From Acetivibrio straminisolvens JCM 21531 (GTDB taxonomy: Bacteria; Bacillota; Clostridia; Acetivibrionales; Acetivibrionaceae), in assembly GCF_000521465.1 (NCBI RefSeq), contig NZ_BAVR01000029.1, forward strand, positions 1 to 46,230: 46,230 bases of DNA, written 5' to 3'. Both the position numbers and the translations under genes were made by a program. The first letter of the stretch is position 1. Each line of letters begins with the position of its first letter. The notes beneath the pieces are model-generated. The model did not search any database. It was not told the DNA's origin and saw only the letters and a list, made by a program, of their open reading frames with translations. Below are positions 18,317-26,560 of the stretch, piece by piece.

Positions 18317-18751
18317 CTACACAACTCTATGGCCTAAACCAATGGCCACTTCATTCAAATGAAGCAGACCTATTCCAAAAAAGACTGCCACAGAGATATG
18401 GTTTTTGTATCGTGCAACACCAATTTTGCCGCCAACATTAAGTCCCAATGCCTTAGGCATAATTTGCGACAATGCCTCCCTTGTTGCACCGGCAACAGCT
18501 CCTTCTTCTACATGATTGTCAACAATGACACCTTCTCTTTTGGACGATACTACAGCCCTTTCGATTATCTTCATCACAGAGGTAATAAACTCTCCTCCAT
18601 AGTCTACTGCAGCAGTACGTATTCCAATTTTATTATACTCGGATTGCAACTGTTTTTCCGAAACCCTATCTTTAGTTAGAGCTATCTCGATTGCTGCAGC
18701 TGCAATCTCCTTGCTTCCGTATTTTCCAGCGTCAATAGTATCGTTAGTCAT
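18317..18751 (-). CDS. HutP family RNA-binding antiterminator
   Basis: 144-residue protein resembling HutP, which in Bacillus binds hut mRNA with L-histidine and Mg2+ and prevents termination. The middle GVIVDNHVEEGAVAGATREAL and the C-terminal GKIGVARYKNHISVAVFFGIGL fit the alpha/beta core, and the end NEVAIGLGHRVV resembles the family's last strand. GAGAGG precedes the ATG. No histidine utilisation gene is in the window, so its RNA target is unknown. Family assignment is from memory of the motif pattern. Confidence 0.7.
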   Translation of the reverse strand: MTNDTIDAGKYGSKEIAAAAIEIALTKDRVSEKQLQSEYNKIGIRTAAVDYGGEFITSVMKIIERAVVSSKREGVIVDNHVEEGAVAGATREALSQIMPKALGLNVGGKIGVARYKNHISVAVFFGIGLLHLNEVAIGLGHRVV

Positions 18752-18898
18752 ATTTACCTCTCAAGATATCCCAAATAATTATGTAAAATACGAATATTTA
18801 AGTTTTATCTTTTAATTCTTTGTAATTATTCATGTCAAAACAAACACTATTATATTATACTTTAATAATGGCTTTTAGACAATAAAAAAATTGAAGAA

Positions 18899-19411
18899 TT
18901 ATTCTATTATTATCCTTGCAAGCTGTTTAACTTCGGAATTAACTTTTATCCTCTTTCCTATGTTATCTAGTTTTATATTGTCGCTGGCAGAAACTATTGC
19001 AACCTCTGCTTCTTCTGTAGTGCTTCCGTCTACAGAAACAACATCTCCTTCTTTTACCTTAAGACTTATTACATTTTCTGAAAACGCTGCGACTTCCTCT
19101 CCGTTTATAAGAACCTTCAAGTCTTCATTGGCATCGGCGCTATATAAGGCTATTGATATTTCTCCTTCACTGTAAAGGTATTCCTCAAATTTAAGAGGAT
19201 TACCCTCAAGACCTGTATCATTTATAAGAAAGGTCCGTGCTGTCGGATTCATTAAAGCTGCCTGTACCAAAACCAAAGCAGCAAATAGAATTATAAAAGA
19301 AAAGAACAAAAATCTTTCAAATCCGAATCTAGGGTTTATAGCCTTTGCTTGAGCCTTTGAATGGGGCTTTTTTGATTTTCTCTTACCAGCCTTAAAAACT
19401 ACAACCTTCAT
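18899..19411 (-). CDS. Membrane-anchored protein of unknown function
   Basis: 170 residues. A very basic cytoplasmic N-terminus (MKVVVFKAGKRKSKK) leads to one transmembrane helix (about residues 32-53), then an extracytoplasmic region rich in beta-strand and acidic residues with no cysteine. The start at 19411 is chosen because CGGAG lies eight bases upstream; a GTG at 19420 overlaps that site. The topology and gene size suggest an envelope protein. I do not recognise the family. Confidence 0.7.
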   Translation of the reverse strand: MKVVVFKAGKRKSKKPHSKAQAKAINPRFGFERFLFFSFIILFAALVLVQAALMNPTARTFLINDTGLEGNPLKFEEYLYSEGEISIALYSADANEDLKVLINGEEVAAFSENVISLKVKEGDVVSVDGSTTEEAEVAIVSASDNIKLDNIGKRIKVNSEVKQLARIIIE

Positions 19412-19540
19412 TGCTATCACTCCGTATTTTAATGAATATTGCTATAGAATAATATGCTCAAATCCATTAAAAAATACACTTATAACCAGAGGCATTTTTC
19501 CTTTTGTCATGTTTTGCATCGAATTTACACTTTATATGCT

Positions 19541-20769
19541 TCAACAGCTGATACCCGCAAGAAAGCCTGTCGAAAAAGCAATGGTAAGATTAAAACCTCC
19601 TGTATAGCCGTCCACATCAATAACTTCGCCGGCAAAGTAAAGGCCCTTTATAAGCTTTGATTCCATTGTTGACGGATTTATTTCATCGGTTGACACACCA
19701 CCCGCCGTAACAATGGCATCCTTAACAGGTCTTGAACCGGTTATATTAAATGTAAGATTTTTAAGAAGCCGAACCAATGCTCTTCTTTCTTCTTTTTTTA
19801 TCTGATTCACAAACCTGTCGGGCTCAATACTGGAAAGCTTTACTATCACCGGAATCATTTTTTGCGGAAGAAGTTCATCCAGTGAATTTTTATATTGCTT
19901 TCTCGAATACTTTTCAAAATCTCTAAGTATTCTTTCGTTAAGTTTCTCCTCCGTAAGAGCAGGTTTTAAATCAATAACCAATTTAACATTTTTATAATCA
20001 TAGTCAAGTATGTGCCTGCTGGCACTTAAGATAACCGGACCTGAGACTCCAAAGTGCGTAAAAAGCATTTCTCCAAAGTCCGAGTAAATCTTTTTGCCTG
20101 AGTTATTTAGTATAGATATGGCAATATTTTTTAATGAAAGCCTTGTAGCTCTTTTACCCATTCTTCCTCTACAAGAAGGGGAACCAGCGAGGGTTTTAAG
20201 TCTACAATAGTGTGTCCCAGTTTCTTTGCCATAACGTAGCCGTCACCTGTTGAACCGGTCCCGGGATATGAAGCACCACCTGTGGCGAGCACTACAGCAT
20301 CACAAGGTACTTCAGTACCGTCTTTTAAAACCACACTCGTCACAGTATTGTTTTTTGCCTTTATCTCCTGAACCGGTGAGTTTAACTTGAGATTAACATT
20401 GGCTTTCTTTAAAAACTTTAATAGCGCCGCATTAACATCTTTTGCATTATCCGAAACGGGGAATACTCTTCCTCCTCTTTCCACCTTGGTTTTTAGGCCG
20501 TATTGCTCCAAAAAGTCAATCAAATCGTGGTTTGAAAAGGTATAGAAAGCAGAATATAAAAAATTCCCGTTTCCAGGAATATTCTCAATAAGGCCCTCTA
20601 TATCGGTATTATTGGTGATATTACACCTGCCCTTGCCGGATATGAGAATTTTCTTTCCGATTCTGTCATTTTTCTCAAAAAGTATTACATTATGTCCTCG
20701 TTCCGAGGCTTTGCCGGCGGCCATAATACCGCCGGGACCTGCCCCGATTACAACTACTTTTTTTCCCAT
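19541..20769 (-). CDS. FAD-dependent oxidoreductase, BaiN/HI0933 family, frameshifted
   Basis: Flavoprotein of the HI0933/YhiN family, whose cellular role is poorly known. The N-terminus holds the dinucleotide site VVVIGAGPGGIMAAGKA, ISGKGRCNITN and VLATGGASYPGTGSTGDGY; the C-terminus has ITGSRPVKDAIVTAGGVS and LYFAGEVIDVDGYTGG. The two parts lie in different frames. One missing base at about 20141 (C in the coding strand) restores E-L-Q-G-L-S-L-K-N-I-A and a protein of about 410 residues, the normal length. GGAG precedes the ATG. Confidence 0.9.
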
Positions 20770-20788
20770 TTAGTATTACTCCATTATA

Positions 20789-21416
20789 TCAAAATTTAGT
20801 CGTAAACGGTTTTTTTATATGACATGTGTCATTAAGTGTCCTTAAGTATGTCCTATCATTATCAATAACTATAATACTCAAGGATGCATTTGCAATAAAA
20901 AATTTGTTGTAAGCCTCAAGGCCAATGCCCAAGACTCCCAATATGATTAATTTTATGACACCGCCATGGGATACTACTAGAATATTATTCCCACTATGCT
21001 TTTCAATTATTTCATTAACAAATTTCATAGCCCTGTCCTGGACGTTTTTTTAGGCTTTTCTCGCCAGGAAATGTGGCAAGATGCGGTGTCATCCTCCACT
21101 GATCGTAATTGTAATCAGGGAGCTTTTTCATCTCCTCAAAAGTCAGTCCTTCCCATTCTCCAAAATCAATCTCATTTAAAGATTTATTTTTAATAAGCTC
21201 TTTAGATAGCTGCCGGTTTATAATCTCAGCCGTGGTGTAAGCCCTTTTTAAGGCACTGGAATAAATAATATCTATGTCAAAAGCGGCAAGTCTTTGGGCC
21301 ACAGCTTTTGCCTGAAGAATTCCTTCGCTGTTAAGTTCCGTATCGACATGCCCCTGACACCGGTTTTCCTTGTTCCAATCGGTTTCGCCATGGCGGACCA
21401 GATACAATACTGTCAC
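20789..21416 (-). CDS. Histidine phosphatase family protein, frameshifted
   Basis: Phosphoglycerate-mutase-like phosphatase. The catalytic RHG is in LYLVRHGETDWN, with the Glu in IDFGEWEGLTFEEM and the second His in VVSHGGVIKL. GTG at 21416 is the likely start; it follows the rpiR stop by four bases, so the two are co-transcribed. The frame breaks in a T7 run (21045-21051) that carries one base too many: six A in the coding strand give S-L-K-N-V-Q-D-R-A-M-K-F-V. Repaired length is about 208 residues. It could be a CobC-type alpha-ribazole phosphatase or another small phosphatase; the sequence does not decide. Confidence 0.85.
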
Positions 21417-21420
21417 TTTT

Positions 21421-22313
21421 CTAATCTTCCTCTCCATAATCGGATTCGTAATCGTGTTTTTCATACACCTTGTACTCGTCCCATATTTTCTCAAGGCGTT
21501 CAAAGGTGTCATGTATGTAGGGTTTCCTGCTCATTCCGATGGCTACAATCAATGCGTTTATTACACTCAAAGGAGCAACCAACGAGTCAACAAAGGATGC
21601 CATATCGCTTCTTGCCGTGATGACATGGTCTGCGTTCTTGGCCAAAGGAGAATAAAGGCTGTCCGTAATTGCCACAACAGTAGCTCCTTGATTTTGGGCA
21701 AAACGCATAGCATTTATTGTCCTTTTGGAGTATCTCGGGAAGCTTATCCCTATAACCACATCTTCACGGGAAGCATGAATTATTTGCTCAAACATTTCAC
21801 TGACGCTTGTAGTGTGTACAAGCCTTACATTATCAAATATCAGGTTGAAGTAAAAGCCAAGAAAACTGGCAAGGGGCGCAGAACTTCTTACCCCAAGAAT
21901 GTATATCTTTCTCGCATTTAAAATACTCTGAACAATATTATTAAAGCTTTCTTGGTCAATTTCCTCAAGAGTGGCCTTGATTTTCTCCATATCGGATTGA
22001 AGGACACTTTTTAATATATTTCCCTCATTGATCCTGCTGGAGGTTACTTCAATCCGCTGTATAGCCGTAAGTTTGCTCTTGTTCATTTCTCGTAAAACTT
22101 TTTGAAGTTTGGGATAACCGTCAAATCCAATTTCATTGCAAATCTTACGACTGTTGACTCACTTACACCCACTTCTTCGCCAAGTCTTGCTGCAGTCATA
22201 TATGCTGCTTTGTCGTAATGATTTATGATAAAATTTGCAATAAGTTTTTGACCCTTGCTAAAGTCTTGCATACTGGATTGAATTTTTTTTATCAAGTCCT
22301 GTTCTTTATCCAT
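21421..22313 (-). CDS. MurR/RpiR family transcriptional regulator, frameshifted
   Basis: Sugar-phosphate-responsive regulator. The N-terminal helix-turn-helix (AARLGEEVGVSESTVVRFAMKLG) is followed by a SIS domain binding a phosphosugar (IYILGVRSSAPLASF, VVIGISFPRYSKRTI, VVAITDS). The frame breaks at 22127-22128: one added base (G in the coding strand) gives M-K-L-G-F-D-G-Y-P-K-L-Q-K and joins both parts into about 297 residues. ATG at 22313 has GGGG eight bases upstream; an ATG at 22319 is too close. It follows ypmA and precedes the histidine phosphatase. Confidence 0.9.
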
Positions 22314-22325
22314 TGCCATATCCCC

Positions 22326-22493
22326 TTATGTTTCGTAAATTGAAATTATCATTTTGTTATCTTTCTTTGACAAACCGAAAATCAAATTTTTATCCTTTAG
22401 ATTTTTATTCAAAAAGTCAACCACTTTATACAGCTCCAAGTGTGGAGCAACTTCTACTGTAGCTTTAAGCTCCAATTTATCATCAATATCCAT
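22326..22493 (-). CDS. ypmA: YpmA-like DUF4264 family protein, 55 residues
   Basis: Small protein with a strong ACGGAGG site before the ATG. It runs MDIDDKLELKATVEV, then HLELYKVVDFLNKNLKD, KNLIFGLSKKD and ISIYET. This pattern matches the Bacillus YpmA family (DUF4264) as I remember it; its function is unknown. It is first in the minus-strand ypmA-rpiR-phosphatase operon, and the rpiR ribosome binding site begins at its stop. Confidence 0.8.
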   Translation of the reverse strand: MDIDDKLELKATVEVAPHLELYKVVDFLNKNLKDKNLIFGLSKKDNKMIISIYET

Positions 22494-22523
22494 GTTTATC
22501 CTCCGTAAATGCTTTTTATATTA

Positions 22524-22552
22524 ATATTACAATTTTGCAGTATAAAAATCAA
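22524..22552 (-). promoter_or_regulatory. Promoter of the ypmA-rpiR operon
   Basis: Minus-strand TTGATT, 17-base spacer, TAATAT, about 30 bases before the ypmA start. Good SigA-like match. The divergent gene at 22659 begins about 110 bases away. Confidence 0.7.
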
Positions 22553-22658
22553 GCTCTTGCATTTGGAACATGAGCACTAAAATTTATTTATAATAGGCTG
22601 GAGATAATCGAAGTTATAATTTTTACACTTTAGCAAATACTACATCGGGGTGGCACAG

Positions 22659-23297
22659 ATGATACAAATTGACGATGCGGGAAGCGGAAGTTTTGTCGGC
22701 GGAACATGTATTGGAATATATAGACCCGAAACAAATGAATATTTCTTTGAAATTATTCCTGTTGAGCTTTATAACAAGGAAAATTTTAAGAAAAAACTCT
22801 ATCTTGATGCGGTGGTAAATATAGTAGAAGAAGCTTTTAAAGCCTTAAACGTACACAGAAATGAAACGGTTGAAATATGCCGGGGATATATGTTTGAAAA
22901 ATTAAGGCTCTGGCTTGATGCCAACGGTTACTGCTGGTATAGAACCCAAATCAGTGGCCGAGTTCAGGAAATTGTGGAGCAAAATTTTATGCTCTACACA
23001 ATAAGGCTTGGAGTACCGGAAGCCTATATAAAATACACAAAGTATCCCTTCCATTTTCACAAGCTTCTGCGCTGGGTTTTTGCAGACTATGATAAAAGAA
23101 TATCTTTGTGCAAAACCGGATGGCAAAGCTGGGCAAAATATGAGGGAATCCATTGTGATGTTTGCGATGATGTTATGAACTTTTCTCACATATTTTGTTT
23201 AAAATGCGGAAAATATATAAAGAAAGGCAGTAAAATTAAGACTTTGCGGTTCGTCAGCAACAAAGAGCATTTCGTTTATCTTCACAGTGATTGCTAG
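22659..23297 (+). CDS. Unknown protein: possible RNase H-like fold with C-terminal zinc ribbon
   Basis: 212 residues, not recognised. ATG at 22659 has GGGG eight bases upstream; a GTG at 22650 is also possible. The N-terminus IQIDDAGSGSFVGGTCIGIY followed by more strands looks like the first strands of an RNase H-type fold with paired acidic residues; a helix (DAVVNIVEEAFKAL) and the segment EICRGYMFEKLRLWL follow. The C-terminus carries HCDVC and FCLKCGKY, a four-cysteine zinc ribbon, then a final His and Cys. The fold is an inference from pattern only. It is transcribed alone, divergent from ypmA. Confidence 0.7.
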   Translation: MIQIDDAGSGSFVGGTCIGIYRPETNEYFFEIIPVELYNKENFKKKLYLDAVVNIVEEAFKALNVHRNETVEICRGYMFEKLRLWLDANGYCWYRTQISGRVQEIVEQNFMLYTIRLGVPEAYIKYTKYPFHFHKLLRWVFADYDKRISLCKTGWQSWAKYEGIHCDVCDDVMNFSHIFCLKCGKYIKKGSKIKTLRFVSNKEHFVYLHSDC

Positions 23298-23332
23298 GAG
23301 TGTGGATGTTGGGTAAGGCGAAGATACTGATA

Positions 23333-23575
23333 TTACTTAACGCGTCTCATAATGATTTCATCTTGCTTCATTACTTCGTTTTCAATACGTTCTAAAATGT
23401 CCGTATGCTGCTTGTACCCGTCAAACAGGGCCTGAACTTTTGGGGTAAGTTCATTTTCCAAACGTATTATGTCGCTTTTGTCGGCTTTTTCATCTAATTT
23501 TTGGTTTATTTGGACGAGTTGCTCTTTTATTTCGTAGTACATGTTTGTAAGAAGTTCAAATGCTTTTTCATCCAT
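23333..23575 (-). CDS. Small coiled-coil protein, 80 residues
   Basis: Almost entirely helical and charged, with heptad-like spacing of hydrophobic residues (NMYYEIKEQLVQINQKL, then IIRLENELTPKVQAL). AGGAGG lies seven bases before the ATG. Proteins of this type are common in Firmicutes as hypothetical proteins. It lies end to end with the plus-strand gene at 22659. No function can be given. Confidence 0.6.
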   Translation of the reverse strand: MDEKAFELLTNMYYEIKEQLVQINQKLDEKADKSDIIRLENELTPKVQALFDGYKQHTDILERIENEVMKQDEIIMRRVK

Positions 23576-23692
23576 TTTTAGTCCTCCTAATGAGTCTTAA
23601 AAAAATAGCAGATTCACTTCGAAAATAATACCAAAAATAATTTTAGTTTTCAAGGTATTTGATTATTTTTTGATATTACTTTGTGTATTCTC

Positions 23693-24217
23693 TTATTCAT
23701 ATTTTTTTAAAAATTCATCCCTCCACGTATTAAACTCCATGCTTTTAACATTTTCAAAATTCTTGCCTTCAAAAGAATAAATTTCTCCTATTGGCATTTG
23801 AATAATATCTTTTTCTTCATAATATGGGCTTGAATATCCGCCTATGATTTCGTTTCCGCAAACCATCATGGATAAATTAGTTTTTTTATTCGGGGATTTA
23901 TTATCTAAAGGATGATTTTTTATTATATATGAGTAAATCGATATTTCTTTTCCAATATAATCATCTGGCGCTAAATGTTGAACAGACCAAATCTGCCAGC
24001 TTTGATATACCCTTTGTTTATCTAAGGTATATTCCTCAGTTTTCCCTTTTGATTCTAAAATCTCATATCCGTGCAAGACTATGTAGTTATCAATATCTTC
24101 GGGTTTTTCGATAATATGTATTTTAAGACATTCACATTCTTGCATTTCTTTTTGGTTACATGACACCAAGATACAAAGGAAGAATGCTATAAGCAAAAGA
24201 CTAAGAATTCTTCTCAT
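23693..24217 (-). CDS. Predicted lipoprotein of unknown function
   Basis: 174 residues. The ATG at 24217 follows AAAGGTG and gives a classic lipoprotein signal: MRRI, a hydrophobic stretch and the lipobox LVSC with the lipid-modified Cys near residue 19. The mature part begins NQKEMQEC and has no motif I know. It is AT-rich and stands alone between two intergenic spaces. Confidence 0.7.
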   Translation of the reverse strand: MRRILSLLLIAFFLCILVSCNQKEMQECECLKIHIIEKPEDIDNYIVLHGYEILESKGKTEEYTLDKQRVYQSWQIWSVQHLAPDDYIGKEISIYSYIIKNHPLDNKSPNKKTNLSMMVCGNEIIGGYSSPYYEEKDIIQMPIGEIYSFEGKNFENVKSMEFNTWRDEFLKKYE

Positions 24218-24340
24218 AAACTCACCTTTTTCTATTTTACTTTTAATAATTGATTTCAATCCATATTTTATCATATTCAGTTTAATTTTGTCCAGTAATA
24301 TTTATTAAAAAATATATATTTTAGAATTTAAATACAGAAA

Positions 24341-24371
24341 AAACTCAGGCGCCGTATTAGGTCCTGAGTTT
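24341..24371. terminator. Terminator after the carboxyltransferase operon
   Basis: Stem AAACTCAGG / CCTGAGTTT (9 bp, 13-base loop) with A and T tracts on both sides. It closes the oadA operon on the minus strand. Copy 4 of the dispersed repeat lies between it and the oadA stop. Confidence 0.85.
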
Positions 24372-24372
24372 T

Positions 24373-24412
24373 TGCCTAGTCTCTTGGACTCGATGTCCAA
24401 AGCTTTATTGTT
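24373..24412 (-). repeat. Dispersed terminator-associated repeat, diverged copy 4
   Basis: On the minus strand AATAAAGCT then TTGGAC, loop ATCGA, GTCCAA matches the 5' half of the element at 2151, 3824 and 40341. The loop is unchanged while outer stem bases differ on both sides and still pair. The second hairpin is mostly lost (a short AAGAG...GGC remnant). The oadA terminator follows at once. Confidence 0.6.
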
Positions 24413-24443
24413 GTCCTTGAAATATAAAGCTCAATGTTCTATT

Positions 24444-25841
24444 TTAAACCGGATGAATCCTGTTCTCGTAATCAACCATGTCCGGTTCTATTTTATATTT
24501 TTGAGCCTTTCTGTATTGGAAGAACTTTTCTGCTACCTGCGGGAACAGAGCGTAAGATAAAACATCCTCGTCTTGTTCTAAGTATTCCTTCATTTCGTTT
24601 CTGATCTTTTCAAGCTCGGGCTCAATAAGATCTGCAGGTCTTACTGTAATTGGCTTTTCATCCTTTAGGATATTCTTTTGAACTTCAGGATTTACAGGCG
24701 CAGGTGTTTTGCCATATTCACCTTTGATTAGTGCTTTGGATTCTTTTGGCACCATTTTGTATCTTTCGCCTGTTACCACATTTAAAACTGCCTGAGTACC
24801 TACAATCTGGCTTGTAGGTGTAACCAACGGAGGATAACCGAAGTCTTCCCTTACTTTCGGCACTTCTTTTAGAACTTCTTCGAATTTATCAACCGCATTG
24901 GATTGCTTCAACTGAGATACCAAGTTAGAAAGCATTCCACCCGGTACTTGGTATTTGAGAGTATTTACATCAACTCCCATAACTTTTACATCAAGAAGTC
25001 CTTTTGATATATATTCTTCTTTCAGAGGTCTGAAATAGTCGGCGATTTCACTTAACTTATCCAAGTCAAGTCCGGTATCGTATGGAGTATCTTTTAAAGT
25101 TGCAACAAGAGGCTCTGTCGGTGGCTGGGATGTTCCCATTGACATTGGAGAAATAGCACAGTCTACAATATCGCAGCCTGCTTCAATTGCTTTTAAGTAC
25201 GTCATAGAAGCAACACCGCTGGTATAGTGGGTATGAAGCTGGATTGGCACCTTTACGTTTTCCTTTAATGCTTTGATAAGTTCATATGCAGCATAAGGAA
25301 CAAGAAGGCCTGCCATGTCCTTTACACATATGGAGTCAGCACCCATTTCTACAAGGGTCTTTGCATCCTTGACAAAAAGTTCAAGGTTGTGCACAGGACT
25401 TATGGTATAACAAACCGTACCTTGAGCATGACCGCCTTCTTTTTTACAAGCTTTGATTGCAGTTTCAATATTTCTGACGTCATTTAAAGCGTCAAAAATT
25501 CTTATTATATCCATACCGTTTGCAACGCTTTTTTGTACAAAGTACTCTACAACATCATCCGCATAATGCTTGTAACCCAAGAGATTTTGACCTCTTAAAA
25601 GCATTTGCAGAGGAGTTTTTTTACAATGGCTTTTTATAATTCTAAGCCTTTCCCACGGGTCTTCATTCAAAAATCTCAAGCAGGCATCAAAGGTTGCACC
25701 GCCCCAGACTTCCAATGAGTTGTAGCCAATTTCATCTAATTTATCTATAATAGGGAGCATTTCTTCAATTCTCATTCTTGTTGCAATAAGAGATTGATGG
25801 GCGTCCCTTAGCACTGTTTCGGTAATTTTAACCTTAGCCAT
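24444..25841 (-). CDS. oadA: Pyruvate/oxaloacetate carboxyltransferase alpha (5S) subunit
   Basis: 465-residue biotin-dependent carboxyltransferase of the OadA/PycB/5S family, which moves CO2 between pyruvate/oxaloacetate and carboxybiotin. The DRE-TIM barrel start ETVLRDAHQSLIATR, IFDALNDVRN, the carbamoyl-lysine segment SICVKDMAGLL and the metal site LHTHYTSG are visible. A conserved helical domain follows (about 300-450). It lacks the C-terminal biotin domain, which is supplied by the separate carrier gene upstream. The neighbouring methylmalonyl-type subunit suggests a transcarboxylase. AGGAGG precedes the ATG. Confidence 0.92.
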   Translation of the reverse strand: MAKVKITETVLRDAHQSLIATRMRIEEMLPIIDKLDEIGYNSLEVWGGATFDACLRFLNEDPWERLRIIKSHCKKTPLQMLLRGQNLLGYKHYADDVVEYFVQKSVANGMDIIRIFDALNDVRNIETAIKACKKEGGHAQGTVCYTISPVHNLELFVKDAKTLVEMGADSICVKDMAGLLVPYAAYELIKALKENVKVPIQLHTHYTSGVASMTYLKAIEAGCDIVDCAISPMSMGTSQPPTEPLVATLKDTPYDTGLDLDKLSEIADYFRPLKEEYISKGLLDVKVMGVDVNTLKYQVPGGMLSNLVSQLKQSNAVDKFEEVLKEVPKVREDFGYPPLVTPTSQIVGTQAVLNVVTGERYKMVPKESKALIKGEYGKTPAPVNPEVQKNILKDEKPITVRPADLIEPELEKIRNEMKEYLEQDEDVLSYALFPQVAEKFFQYRKAQKYKIEPDMVDYENRIHPV

Positions 25842-25952
25842 TTACTCTTACCTCCTTTTTGGGAATAACCACAAAAGTGGCTTGATCCTTTAAATTATAT
25901 CTACCACAACTTAAGCATTTTCAATCATTGTTATTTTCTGCCGAAAACTTCA

Positions 25953-26348
25953 TCAACTTAATGAAAGGAGAACTTCTCCAACATTTACCGATGAACCTTT
26001 TGAAACATTAATTGATGCAACTGTACCGTCATTTGGAGCAACTATCTCATTTTCCATCTTCATTGCTTCAAGAATTAAAAGAACTTGGCCTTTCTTTACC
26101 GTATCTCCCTGATTTACAAGAATATTTAATATTGTACCGGGCATAGGAGCCTTAATTACTACAGCACCTGCAGGTACTGCGGTATCTTTCTTTGGAGCTG
26201 CGGCTTTCGGTTCCTGAGCCGGTGCCGGTGCAGATGCCGCCGGTGCAGGCGCGCTGAGAGAAACCTGTGGCGCGGAAGCTCCGTCCCTGATTTCTTCAAC
26301 TTCAACTTCATATTGATTTCCGTTTACTTTTATCAAAAACTTTTTCAT
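25953..26348 (-). CDS. Biotin carboxyl carrier protein
   Basis: 131 residues. A short N-terminal domain (MKKFLIKVNGNQYEVEVEE) joins a Pro/Ala-rich hinge (about 30-60) and a biotinyl domain with the biotin-accepting Lys in LEAMKMENEI. It carries carboxybiotin between the two carboxyltransferase subunits. AGGAGG lies before the ATG. It is third in the operon, between the 56-residue gene and oadA, and corresponds to the 1.3S subunit of transcarboxylase. Confidence 0.94.
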   Translation of the reverse strand: MKKFLIKVNGNQYEVEVEEIRDGASAPQVSLSAPAPAASAPAPAQEPKAAAPKKDTAVPAGAVVIKAPMPGTILNILVNQGDTVKKGQVLLILEAMKMENEIVAPNDGTVASINVSKGSSVNVGEVLLSLS

Positions 26349-26374
26349 GTTTAATCCTCCTTATAAATTAGTTT

Positions 26375-26545
26375 TTACATATTTCTTTCAATTCTTTCGA
26401 TTCTTCCTGTTGTGGACCATACAGGAGATGTCTGAGGTATTCTTTTAAACGATCTGACTACAAGTTTGTATCCTGGTCTGGTTTCAAGGGCGGCAATTGC
26501 CGCTGATATTGCCAGGATTATTTCTTCATTTATCTGCTCTTTCAT
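26375..26545 (-). CDS. Small decarboxylase-associated subunit (MmdE/OadG tail-like), 56 residues
   Basis: GGAGG lies before the ATG at 26545. The sequence begins MKEQINEEIILAISAAIAAL and continues LVVRSFKRIPQTSP then VWSTTGRIER. This ISAAIAA...RRI..SPVW..TGR pattern resembles the soluble C-terminal part of OadG/MmdD and the epsilon subunit of methylmalonyl-CoA decarboxylase, as I remember them, which help hold the complex together. It has no membrane segment. Sixteen bases separate it from the large carboxyltransferase gene. Confidence 0.75.
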   Translation of the reverse strand: MKEQINEEIILAISAAIAALETRPGYKLVVRSFKRIPQTSPVWSTTGRIERIERNM

Positions 26546-26560
26546 AATATCCTCCCAACA

